Positions 18,088-26,004 of a stretch of 64,000 bases of DNA are shown piece by piece (position 1 is the first letter of the stretch; each line of letters starts with the position of its first letter). A program made the position numbers and the translations under genes. Under the pieces are notes generated by a model, which had not been told where the DNA came from, searched no databases, and saw only the letters and a list, made by a program, of their open reading frames with translations. Source of the DNA: Roseiarcus sp963779095 (GTDB taxonomy: Bacteria > Pseudomonadota > Alphaproteobacteria > Rhizobiales > Beijerinckiaceae); NCBI GenBank assembly GCA_963779095.1, contig CAVZWU010000011.1, forward strand, positions 744,001-808,000, given 5' to 3'.

Positions 18088-19434
18088 ATGCGCATCGCTG
18101 ATCTCGTGAACCTCGAACTCGAAACGCGCGTGCAACTGCTGCAGGAGATGACGCCGCGCGAATGCGCACAATTGTTCCATGACTGGAGGTTCTGGGCGCG
18201 CGACGACCAGGCGGCGCCCGAGGGCGACTGGATCATCTGGCTCATCCTCGCCGGACGCGGCGCGGGCAAGACGCGCGCCGGCGCGGAGGCGGTGCGCCGA
18301 TGGATCGACGCTTACCCGATCGTCAACCTGATCGGCGCGACCCTCGCCGACGCGCGCGACATCATGGTGAAAGGCGAATCCGGCATTCTCGCCTGTTGCC
18401 GGCGCGACGAGCGGCCTGAGTTTCACGCCACCGACCTCAGGCTCGAATGGCCGAACGGCGCGGTGAGCCAGCTCTTCTCGGCCGAGGAGCCGGACCGGCT
18501 GCGCGGCAAGCAGCACATGAAATTGTGGTGCGACGAGCTGGCCGCCTGGCGCCAGCCCGACGCCTTCGACCAGGCGATGCTGGGGTTAAGGCTCGGCGAC
18601 AGGCCGCAGGCGGTCGTCACCACGACGCCGCGCCCGAGCAAGATCATCAAGGCTCTGGCCGCCGGTAAGGACACGATCGTCACCCGCGGCTCGACCTTCG
18701 ACAATAAGGCGCATCTGGCGCGGGCGTTCTTCGAGCGCATCACGGCGCGCTATAAAGGGCGCGCCATCGGCCGGCAGGAATTGTTCGCCGAAATCGTCGA
18801 GGAGACGCCTGGCGCTTTATGGACGCGCGCGCTCCTTGAGCGCCAGCGGGTCGCCCCGGAGGCGGCGCCGAAGGAATTCGCCGAGGTCGTGGTCGCGGTC
18901 GATCCGCCGGCGCGCTCGGGCTCGAAATCCGACGAATGCGGGCTGGTCGTGGCGGGGAAAGCGGAAAACGGCCTTTTCTATGTGCTCGCCGACCTGACGA
19001 GCCAGGGCGAGACCCCGGGGGCGTGGGGCGCGCGGGTCGGCGCTGCCTTTCGCGGCTTCAACGCCAACCGGGTCGTAGCCGAGATCAACCAGGGCGGCGA
19101 CATGGTGGCCGAGGTGTTGCGCCAGAGCGAGCCAAACCTGCCGGTGCGCGCGGTTCACGCGACGCGGGGAAAATTCCTGCGCGCGGAGCCGATCGCCGCG
19201 GCTTATGAGCGCGGGCTCGTGTTTCATGTCGGCGCATTCGGCAAGCTCGAGGACCAGCTCTGCGCGCTGACCCCCGACTTCGACCGCCGCGCCGCGGGCT
19301 TCTCGCCCGACCGGGCCGATGCGCTGGTCTGGGCGCTGGCCGACCTGCTCGGGGTGGGGCGGGCGAGCCCGGGGGGGATGTATGAGTTTTGGACGGGGGG
19401 CGGCGATAAGGTCGCGGGTCAAAAGCCGGGATAA
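18088..19434 (+). CDS. Large terminase (DNA-packaging ATPase/nuclease), GTA type
   Basis: A 448-residue packaging motor. The N-terminal ATPase has Walker A LAGRGAGKTRAG (residues about 54-65) and a Walker B-like LWCDELAAW. The C-terminal RNase H-like nuclease shows acidic residues in VVVAVDPPARSG, VVAEINQGGDM and SPDRADALVWALADLL. The short N-terminus and the motif spacing match terminases of gene transfer agents and related siphophages. The reading frame is intact. It is followed not by the portal gene directly but by a toxin-antitoxin pair and a secreted-protein gene. Confidence 0.9.
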   Translation: MRIADLVNLELETRVQLLQEMTPRECAQLFHDWRFWARDDQAAPEGDWIIWLILAGRGAGKTRAGAEAVRRWIDAYPIVNLIGATLADARDIMVKGESGILACCRRDERPEFHATDLRLEWPNGAVSQLFSAEEPDRLRGKQHMKLWCDELAAWRQPDAFDQAMLGLRLGDRPQAVVTTTPRPSKIIKALAAGKDTIVTRGSTFDNKAHLARAFFERITARYKGRAIGRQELFAEIVEETPGALWTRALLERQRVAPEAAPKEFAEVVVAVDPPARSGSKSDECGLVVAGKAENGLFYVLADLTSQGETPGAWGARVGAAFRGFNANRVVAEINQGGDMVAEVLRQSEPNLPVRAVHATRGKFLRAEPIAAAYERGLVFHVGAFGKLEDQLCALTPDFDRRAAGFSPDRADALVWALADLLGVGRASPGGMYEFWTGGGDKVAGQKPG

Positions 19435-19550
19435 CAGCGGCGCGTCCGATAGCCCGCGCTGTTAGGCAAACTTCGATCGGGGCGCCGCGGATCATGAATT
19501 TCCTGGATATCGCGTCAAATGACGCGTATATGTCCATCAGGAGATGCGAT

Positions 19551-19985
19551 ATGCCGGCAATTAGCCTCGCGAGACAGTCAACGTTAGAAGGCGGCGAGCC
19601 CCAGACCTTCGCCGCGGAAAGCGACAGGGCGCGGTTGAGCGAGGTCGCGCTCAAGGCGTTTCTCGCGCTCATGAAAGCCTGGGGCCTGTCGAACGCGGAG
19701 GCTTCCGCCCTGCTCGGGGTTTCGGCGAGCACGCTCGACCGCATGAAGCGCGGCTACCGCCCGACCTTGAGCCAGGACCAGTTGACGCGCGTCTCCGCCT
19801 TGGTCGGCGTATATAAAGGACTGCATCTTCTGTTTGCCGACGCAACCGCCGACGAATGGACGCGCCGGCCCAATCGCGGGCCGCTGTTCGACCGTCAGAC
19901 CCCCATCGGCGCCATGATCGAAGGCGGCATCCCAAGGATGCTCGAGGTCCGCCGCACTATCGACGCCGCGCGCGGCGGGCTGTGA
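19551..19985 (+). CDS. Xre/MbcA/ParS-type antitoxin of a RES toxin pair
   Basis: The ATG at 19551 (MPAISLARQSTLEGGE) gives 144 residues; the open frame extends 19 codons further upstream but without family similarity. The central helices include LKAFLALMKAWGLSNAEAS and an HTH-like LLGVSASTLDRMKRG, followed by a MbcA/ParS-like domain with GVYKGLHLLFAD, PNRGPLFDRQTPIGAMIEGG and RRTIDAARGG, the typical end of this antitoxin class. It precedes the RES-domain gene, the standard order for these pairs, but is separated from it by a palindromic repeat of about 127 bp. Confidence 0.85.
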   Translation: MPAISLARQSTLEGGEPQTFAAESDRARLSEVALKAFLALMKAWGLSNAEASALLGVSASTLDRMKRGYRPTLSQDQLTRVSALVGVYKGLHLLFADATADEWTRRPNRGPLFDRQTPIGAMIEGGIPRMLEVRRTIDAARGGL

Positions 19986-20015
19986 TTCTTCAGCGCGAAA
20001 TTCCAAATCGTGAGT

Positions 20016-20142
20016 CGTCATTGCGAGAAGCGCAAGCGACGAAGCAATCCAGAGAAGCGAGGAGCCCTACGATCTCTGGATCGCTTCGCGATAGCCCGTC
20101 GAAAGGCGGGCGTCTCTCGACGCCCTATGGCTCGCGATGACG
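20016..20142. repeat. Palindromic intergenic repeat with inverted ends
   Basis: The element starts cgtcattgcgagaagcgcaa and ends ctcgcgatgacg, so its termini are inverted copies of one another (CGTCATTGCGAG against CGTCATCGCGAG). Inside are more complementary stretches (caatccagag at 20048 with ctctggatcg near 20080). It resembles the dispersed palindromic repeats beginning cgtcattgcgag that are common in Alphaproteobacteria. It sits exactly between the antitoxin and toxin genes. Confidence 0.7.
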
Positions 20143-20177
20143 CGTTGCCCACATCTGCTCGGACAATGTTCTAACGC

Positions 20178-20936
20178 ATGATTGACGGCCTGCCGGTCGT
20201 AAGGGAGGCGTTTCCGCGCACCGTCCGGCTCGTGTCGACGGCGCGGCTGCGCCCGCCGGTGCTGGAGGGCCTCGTTTCAGCCGACGATGCGGCGGCGCTC
20301 GCCGAGATCGAGGGGGCGACGAGCGGGCGCCTCCTGGCGGAGAGCCGGGGCGCCGAAGGGATCGACCGCGACGAGTTCCTCCACGGCGTGCCTTATGCGA
20401 GTTTCGTCAATGCCGCCTTCGCCTATTGGAAGCCGCGCGAGCCGAACCGGTTCAACGCGGCGCGCGGCGCCTGGTATGCGGCGCTCGACGTCGAGACCAG
20501 TCTCCGGGAGGTCGCCTGGCACATGGCTGAGTTCCTGGCGCGGTCGGGGTTGCTCAAGGGCGTCGTCGACTACGCGGAAATGTTCGCCAGCATGGCGGGC
20601 GAGTTCGTCGATCTTCGCGGGACGCCCGAGCACCCCTGTCTCGATCCGGACCCTGCGGTCGGCTATCCGGTCGGCAACGCGATCGCCGACGCGGCGCGGG
20701 CGCGGGGACTCAACGGGATCATCTACCCTTCAGTGCGCCAACCAGGCGGAACCTGCATCGTGGCCTTGCGGCCGCACGCGGTGCAGTCCGTCGCGCCCGG
20801 CGCCGTCTATCGAACTCGCGTGGTCTGGCCAAATGGAGCCGGCGATCACGCGGATTTCCGGGTAGAGAACGCTACCGCCGCGGCGGAAATTCAGCGGTCG
20901 GCGCCGCGTGCAGGGTCGCGCCAAGCCTGCGGTTGA
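20178..20936 (+). CDS. RES-domain toxin (NAD+-consuming, MbcT-like)
   Basis: A 252-residue protein with the RES fold of toxins such as MbcT, which destroy cellular NAD+. The three defining residues are recognisable: an arginine in the ARGAWYAALDVETSLREV region, the glutamate in TSLREVAWHMAEF and the serine in GIIYPSVRQPGGTCIV. The C-terminal 50 residues after ALRPHAVQSV extend past the usual end of the domain, overlapping the next gene on the opposite strand by 65 bp. The cognate antitoxin lies upstream. NAD+ phosphorolysis or hydrolysis is known for the family; activity of this copy is inferred. Confidence 0.85.
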   Translation: MIDGLPVVREAFPRTVRLVSTARLRPPVLEGLVSADDAAALAEIEGATSGRLLAESRGAEGIDRDEFLHGVPYASFVNAAFAYWKPREPNRFNAARGAWYAALDVETSLREVAWHMAEFLARSGLLKGVVDYAEMFASMAGEFVDLRGTPEHPCLDPDPAVGYPVGNAIADAARARGLNGIIYPSVRQPGGTCIVALRPHAVQSVAPGAVYRTRVVWPNGAGDHADFRVENATAAAEIQRSAPRAGSRQACG

Positions 20937-21210
20937 ACTCCTCGGCCTCGAACTCGGCGTTGACCACGTCTGTCTTGTCCTCGCGGGGCAGCGGACACTG
21001 CGCGTCGGCGCCTGCGGCGCCCACGCGCGCGAGCATGGCCCTGAACGCACTCTCGAGTTGCTCGCGATCGCGCTCGGCGGCGAACACGTTCGTGATCCAG
21101 ACGTCGGCGCCGCTCTTCGACGCAGCGACGCAGAAGGTCCAGCGCGGCTGAGCGAGAGCGGAGGCCGGCAGGCAGACGGCTATGGCGACCAGCGCAACAG
21201 AAAAGCGCAT
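20872..21210 (-). CDS. Small secreted protein, function unknown
   Basis: A 112-residue product beginning MRFSVALVAIAVCLPASALA, a clear Sec signal peptide with cleavage near ALAQP. The mature part (RWTFCVAASKSGADVWITN, ending in APTAEFPPRR) has two cysteines and is charged. Its 3' end overlaps the end of the RES toxin gene on the other strand. I recognise no domain. Similar small secreted proteins occur among GTA-cluster cargo genes, but that comparison is only contextual. Confidence 0.65.
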   Translation of the reverse strand: MRFSVALVAIAVCLPASALAQPRWTFCVAASKSGADVWITNVFAAERDREQLESAFRAMLARVGAAGADAQCPLPREDKTDVVNAEFEAEEFNRRLGATLHAAPTAEFPPRR

Positions 21211-21385
21211 CATCACCCTTCCCCGCTCGCGTAAGCCTCAACGCGGGCGATGGTAGGGCCCAATCCCTAACGGAAGGCGAAGGCGCTCGCGCCCGCCTCC
21301 GCTGTTTCGCCCTCATTTCCACACCACTCTCCCGCCCATGCGCCGCCGATAAGGCGGAGGAGCGAGATCCAAGGAAACCACGCCC

Positions 21386-22765
21386 ATGTCGGAACCCGTC
21401 AGACGCGCCCTGCCCCCAAGCGTTTTCGCCCGCCTCGCCGATGCTGGGCGCTATGTGATCACCGGCGTCTCCCCGGACACCTGGTTCGGGCCGCTGCAGC
21501 CGCTGGCTCCCATGGCCCCGCCCGAAGTCAAAGGGCGCCAGTGGGACTATCCGTTCGGCGCCAACCTCAACTATATCCCGCGGTCGGACGACGGCGTTTC
21601 GTTCGGCGAATTGCGCGGACTCGCCGACGCCTTGCCGCTGCTCCGCTCGGTCATCGAGACCCGCAAGGACCAGATCGCCGCGCAAAGCTATGCAGTGCGC
21701 CCGCGCAACCGCAACGATTCGTCGGCAAGCTCGCAGGCGATCGATCAGGTCACGGGCTTCCTCGCCCGGCCCGACCGCCAGCATTCGTTCGCCGACTGGC
21801 TGCGCATGCTGCTCGAGGACATGCTGGTCATCGACGCGGCGACGATCTATCCGCGCTACAATCGCGGCGGCTCGCTCTACTCGCTCGACGTCATCGACGG
21901 AGCGACGATCAAGCCGCTAATCGGCGAGGACGGGCGCGCGCCCGAGCCGCCGGATCCCGCCTACCAGCAGATCCTCAAAGGGGTTCCCGCCGCCGACTTC
22001 TCCACCGAGGAGCTCATCTACATCCCACGCAACCTCCGCGCCCATCGGCTCTATGGCATGAGCCCGGTCGAGCAGATTACGCTTACCATCAATATCGCGC
22101 TGAGACGCGACGCCGCGACGCTTGACTATTACAAGGCGGGCTCGACGCCTGACGCCTTCGCCACACTGCCGAAGGAATGGACGGCCGACCAGATCCGCTC
22201 GTTCCAGGATTATTTCGACGCGCTCATGAGCGGCAATCTGGCGCGAAGGCGGCAGACCAAGTTCATGCCGGCTGACTTCAAGCTGATCGAGGCGCGCCAG
22301 CCGCCGCTCAAGGACCAGTATGACGAGTGGCTGGCGCGGCTCATCTGCTACGCCTTCTCGGTGCCCGTTTCGCCGTTCGTGACTCAGGTCAACCGCGCGA
22401 CCGGCGAGACGCTTCGCCAGCAGGCGACGCAGGAAGGGCTGGTTCCGCTGAAGGGATGGGTGAAGAACGCGCTCGACCACGTGATTTGCGTCTGCATGAA
22501 CGAGCCTTCGCTCGAGTTCGTGTGGGTCGGCGACGACGCCATCGATCCGCTCGAGCAGGCGCAGACGCTGCAGATCCTGGTCGGCGCCGGCATCAAGACG
22601 CGCGAGGAGGCGCGGGCGGACTTGGGGCTTGCGCCGGCGATCGGGGGCGCGCCCATCGCGGACGACAAAGCTGAAGGCCAGGGAAAGTTCGATCCGCGAC
22701 ACGACGCGCGGGGAAACTTTTGCGACGGCGGACCGGGTTGGCGACGACGCCATCGACCCGCTTGA
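21386..22765 (+). CDS. Phage/GTA portal protein (HK97 type), altered C-terminus
   Basis: A 459-residue portal protein, which forms the ring at the head vertex through which DNA is packaged. Characteristic stretches are SFGELRGLADALPLLRSVIE, DQIAAQSYAVRPRN, YIPRNLRAHRLYGMSPVEQ, and near the end GDDAIDPLEQAQTLQILVGA and KTREEARADLGLAPAIGG. The last 30 residues (DPRHDARGNFCDGGPGWRRR) leave the family frame: the adjacent frame from about 22700 continues with a second, diverged copy of the DAIDPLEQAQTL segment. No protease, capsid or tail genes follow, so the module is truncated. Confidence 0.85.
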   Translation: MSEPVRRALPPSVFARLADAGRYVITGVSPDTWFGPLQPLAPMAPPEVKGRQWDYPFGANLNYIPRSDDGVSFGELRGLADALPLLRSVIETRKDQIAAQSYAVRPRNRNDSSASSQAIDQVTGFLARPDRQHSFADWLRMLLEDMLVIDAATIYPRYNRGGSLYSLDVIDGATIKPLIGEDGRAPEPPDPAYQQILKGVPAADFSTEELIYIPRNLRAHRLYGMSPVEQITLTINIALRRDAATLDYYKAGSTPDAFATLPKEWTADQIRSFQDYFDALMSGNLARRRQTKFMPADFKLIEARQPPLKDQYDEWLARLICYAFSVPVSPFVTQVNRATGETLRQQATQEGLVPLKGWVKNALDHVICVCMNEPSLEFVWVGDDAIDPLEQAQTLQILVGAGIKTREEARADLGLAPAIGGAPIADDKAEGQGKFDPRHDARGNFCDGGPGWRRRHRPA

Positions 22766-22874
22766 GCAGGCCCAGACGCTCAAAATTTTCGCCTCGTCCG
22801 GGCGTCACGGCGCGCGATACGCGCCAAACTTGGGCGTGACGATCCTCGCTAACGCCAGCAATTCCGGGGCCTAG
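22728..22874 (+). pseudogene. Diverged duplicate of the portal C-terminal segment
   Basis: In the frame ending at 22874 the DNA encodes RVGDDAIDPLEQAQTLKIFA, which matches the portal segment at about 22527-22580 but with several synonymous and other differences. The copy is therefore not a fresh tandem duplication. After IFASSGRH the similarity stops. It looks like the tail of a second portal gene joined to the first by deletion. Confidence 0.6.
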
Positions 22875-22876
22875 AA

Positions 22877-23213
22877 CAAAAAGAGAACATTTGCTTGACC
22901 GCTTACGCGGGCTGCCCAGTCGCGCCGACATTCATGACCTGGAGCATCAACTCGGGGAGCGTATGGACTCGCTGGCCGTGCGCTTCGACCGCGCTTTCGA
23001 CCCGCACCTTTCTTGATGGATATATTATTCGTAACTGTGGATGAGTCCGACTGATCGAGACTGCCAGGTCCGCGCTGTGGCATCACACACGCGTTGGGGC
23101 CTAGACTAACCGACACGAACGCTGAAGGCTTAGGATTGCTGGAAAAGGGGCTGGGATGCACCCTGCCCGACGTCAAGGCGGAGAGTAGGCTCCGGTTCGG
23201 CCGAGGGCCACTA
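22877..23213. other. Junction region between phage remnant and IS630
   Basis: About 340 bp. A plus-strand frame at 22890-23017 encodes LLDRLRGLPSRADIHDLEHQ and ends FDRAFDPHLS, a charged, probably helical tail that could be the end of a lost gene; I do not recognise it. The remainder (23020-23210) has no gene that I can support. Confidence 0.35.
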
Positions 23214-24449
23214 GTAGCCTGAGTCAGACGAACTGAGGGTATAGCCTTGCGAGCTTGACGCGGGCGTCGGCGGTTGTGAATTGCCAATCCGCTTTGGCGT
23301 GCAGGGTGTTGCGGCGCTTTTGCCAGGCGGCGACTTCGGCGACCAGATCGGCCTTGTCGCAGATGCGGCGATCGAGGCATTGGGTCGAGAGGACGGCGAG
23401 CTCGGATTCGGCCATGTCGAGCCAGCTTCCGTGCTTGGGCGTGTAATGCCATTCGAATCGTTCGACGAGGCGGCGCGCTTCGGCGGCGGGAAAGGCTTCG
23501 TAGAGCGACGCAGCCGTATGCGTGCTGAGATTGTCCTGCACCAGAACGATCTTGTCCGCGCCGGGAAAATGCATGTCGGACAAATCCTTGAGCGCGTGGG
23601 CGTAATCGACGGCCGCGCGCCGGTCCGTGACCTTCACGCGCCGCCAGCCTTCGAGCGGCGCGAACATCATGAACAGATTGGCCACGCCATTGCGCTCGTA
23701 TTCGTAGTCGTAACGCTCCGCTTGTCCCGGCGTGGCCGCGATCGGCGCGCGCGTCTCGGCGATGAGTTGCTTCGACGTTTCATCGAGGCATACGAGGGGG
23801 CGCTTGGGATCGTGCGGCCTCTGGTAAACTTCCAGCACGTCTTCCATGTTGGCGACGAAGGCGGCGCTGGCCTCGGGCGCGATCACCCATTGCTGCTTGC
23901 GATGGGGCTGGAGAATGTTTTTTTGAGCGTCCGCCCGATCGTGTTGTCACTGGCGCTCCCGACGATCTGCAACTCGACGACTTTCTCCTCCAAAAGACGC
24001 AGCGTCCATCTGGCGTGGCCAGCCGGGGCCGATCCGCAAGCCAGAGCGATCAGCTTGGCTTCCGCGGCGCCGTCGAAAATCCGGCGAGGGGCCGATTTGG
24101 GATTGTACTTGCGCATCAGGACGGCTTCGAAGCCTTCCACGACAAGTTGCCGTCGCGTTCGCTCGATCGTCGGGATGCTGGTGTCCAGCGCCTCGGCGAT
24201 CCGGCTGTCGCTCCATCCCTCGCCCGCCTCCGACACGTCCGCTTTCAGAAGGATGCGAGCTTTCGTCAGCAAATGCGCGGCGCGCTTGCCCCTGCGGACA
24301 AAGTCGTCGAGCCGGGCGCGCTCCTCTTCGCTCAGCTTGACTACGTACTTCTTGACGGCAACCTCTTGCCTGGCCACGAATCATCTCCATCGCGCAATCG
24401 CCAAGCCATTGATTCAGACAATCCCGTCAAACTCAATGACGTGAGCCAC
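23214..24449 (-). mobile_element. IS630-family insertion sequence
   Basis: The element is bounded by imperfect inverted ends (GTAGCCTGAGTCA at 23214 and, read inwards from 24449, GTGGCTCACGTCA) and flanked by TA within CTAG on both sides (23211-23214 and 24449-24452), as expected for the TA target of IS630. It carries one transposase in two overlapping frames. It separates the phage remnant from the following IS5-type element. Confidence 0.85.
23224..24377 (-). CDS. IS630-family transposase, expressed by -1 frameshift
   Basis: The first frame (24377-23883) encodes the N-terminal HTH region (ARLDDFVRRGKRAAHLLTKA, then RIAEALDTSIPTIERTRRQL). The second frame (from about 23920 to 23224) encodes the DDE domain, with VCLDETSKQLI, KIVLVQDNLSTHT and the terminal GSWLDMAESELA carrying the three acidic residues. 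The frames meet at a run of seven A on the coding strand (23918-23924) in the context CTCAAAAAAAC; a -1 slip yields the continuous LKKN...KQQWVIAPEA reading normal for this family. The frameshift is thus probably programmed and the transposase functional. Confidence 0.85.
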
Positions 24450-24451
24450 TA

Positions 24452-26001
24452 GCAGGTCGTTGAAAAAGTCTCTGGCCAGCGGAATCGTGATGTGATTCTT
24501 TCGTCTTGGCGGTTTGACGGAGACGAACGGGATGCGGGGCGGGGACGAACGGTCGGGGTCGCTATTCAGTTGCGTCGATCTCGAAGCGCGAGTTGGCGAG
24601 GACCATCCGCTTCGGATCATCGGCGGAGTTGTGAACGAGGGGCTGGCGGCGCTTTCGGGCGAGTTCTCGGAGTTGTAATCGCGGAGCGGCCGTCCTTCGA
24701 TCCCACCTGAGAAGCTGCTGCGGGCGATGCTGTTGCAGGCGTTCTATTCGATCCGCTCAGAGCGGCAGTTGATGGAGCGGCTGGAGTTCGACCTGCTGTT
24801 TCGCTGGTTTGTCGGCCTCGGCGTTGATGATGCGGCCTGGGATCACTCGACGTTTTCGAAGAACCGCGAGCGGCTTCTGGAGGGCGACATCGCCGCCAAG
24901 CTGTTGACCGCGGTGCTAGCGCAGCCGCGAGTGAAACGGCTGCTCAGCACGGACCATTTTTCGGTTGACGGCACGCTGATCGAGGCTTGGGCGTCAATGA
25001 GGCTTGGGCGTCAATGAAGAGTTTCCGACCGAAGAGCCTGTCCTCGGGCGAAGACCCGAGGAACGGTTCGGACGAACCGCCGACGGCGGACGGCGGGCGG
25101 AATCGCGAAGTGGATTTCCATGGCCAGAAGCGCTCCAACGAGACGCATGCTTCGACGACCGATCCGGAAGCGCGGCTGGATCGCAAGGGACCGGGCAAGG
25201 AGCCAAGCTTTGCTTCATGGGACATGCGCTGATGGAGAACCGCAACGGCCTCGTTGTCGACGCCTGCTTGACCGAGGCCAACGGCCATGCCGAGCGGATC
25301 GCCGCGCTGCACATGATCGAGCCGCGCGCCGATCGGCGGCGACCCATCACGCTCGGCGCCGACAAAGCCTATGACGCCGAGGACTTCGTCAATGAACTGC
25401 GCTCGATGAACGCGACGCCTCACGTCGCGCAGAATGCCAATGGGCGTTCCTCGGCGATTGACGGCCGCACGACGCGACACGCGGGCTACGCCGTGAGCCA
25501 ACGCATCCGCAAACGGATCGAGGAGGCCTTCGGCTGGATCAAGACCATCGCCGGCCAGGAGCGAACCAAGTTCCGTGGTCGCGAGCGTGTCGGATGGGCC
25601 TTCACCTTCGCAGCCGCCCCCTACAATCTGGCGCGGTTGCCGAAGCTGCTGGAGGCCTCCTCGTGAAGGTTCCGGCGAACTGCCGACTGATCGGCCGCTG
25701 GAGGATCGTGGAGGCCGACCCCTGGGACCGGGCTCACCTCGATCTCTGCGGCCCGACGAGGCTGACGATCACCGCGCAAGGCGGCGAAATCGCCTTCGGC
25801 GCCTTGCAGGCCGGCCTCCAAGGCGAATCCGCGCGAGACTCCATTGGCTTTCACTGGGCCGGCTGCGAGGAAGGCGACGAGGTCGATGGCGAAGGAACCG
25901 CCGAACTTCTCGACGACGGCGCCCTCGAGATCGAGTTCGAGTACCGAAACGGCGACGAAGCCGTCCTCAAAGCGAAACGGGACCCTTCTTCAACAGCCTG
26001 C
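24452..26001 (+). mobile_element. IS5-family element with a passenger gene
   Basis: Inverted ends GCAGGTCGTTGAAAAAG (24452 onwards) and, from the right, GCAGGCTGTTGAAGAAG (26001 backwards) enclose a broken transposase and a second gene. TA flanks both ends (24450-24451 and 26002-26003). The element is therefore about 1.55 kb, longer than a simple IS5 of this type, because the 113-residue passenger lies between the transposase and the right end. A 114-bp element with the same ends occurs at 50447-50560. Confidence 0.8.
24727..25666 (+). pseudogene. IS5-family transposase with two frameshifts
   Basis: The first part (24727 on) reads SERQLMERLEFDLLFRWFVG and DHFSVDGTLIEAWASM, normal IS5-type transposase sequence with the first catalytic aspartate. 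The 17-bp unit aggcttgggcgtcaatg is then directly repeated at about 24984-25017, which throws the frame. A second shift near 25210 moves the reading to the frame of KLCFMGHALMENRNGL, which continues to the normal C-terminus (RKRIEEAFGWIKT, then YNLARLPKLLEAS). The other two acidic regions (ITLGADKAYDAEDF and EEAFGW) survive. As read, no full transposase can be made. Confidence 0.85.
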
Positions 26002-26004
26002 TAA
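25663..26004 (+). CDS. Conserved hypothetical protein carried inside the IS5-type element
   Basis: A GTG start at 25663 overlaps the transposase stop (GTGA) and gives 113 residues beginning MKVPANCRLIGRWRIVEADP. The acidic protein (CEEGDEVDGEGTAELLDDG, then EIEFEYRNGDEAVLKA) belongs to a family of small proteins of the form RLIGRWRIVEAD...GDGTAEL...NGDEA that I have seen in many bacterial genomes without a known function. Its last sense codon TGC is the last triplet of the element, and the stop TAA uses the flanking TA plus one host base. No signal peptide or membrane helix is seen. Confidence 0.75.
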   Translation: MKVPANCRLIGRWRIVEADPWDRAHLDLCGPTRLTITAQGGEIAFGALQAGLQGESARDSIGFHWAGCEEGDEVDGEGTAELLDDGALEIEFEYRNGDEAVLKAKRDPSSTAC

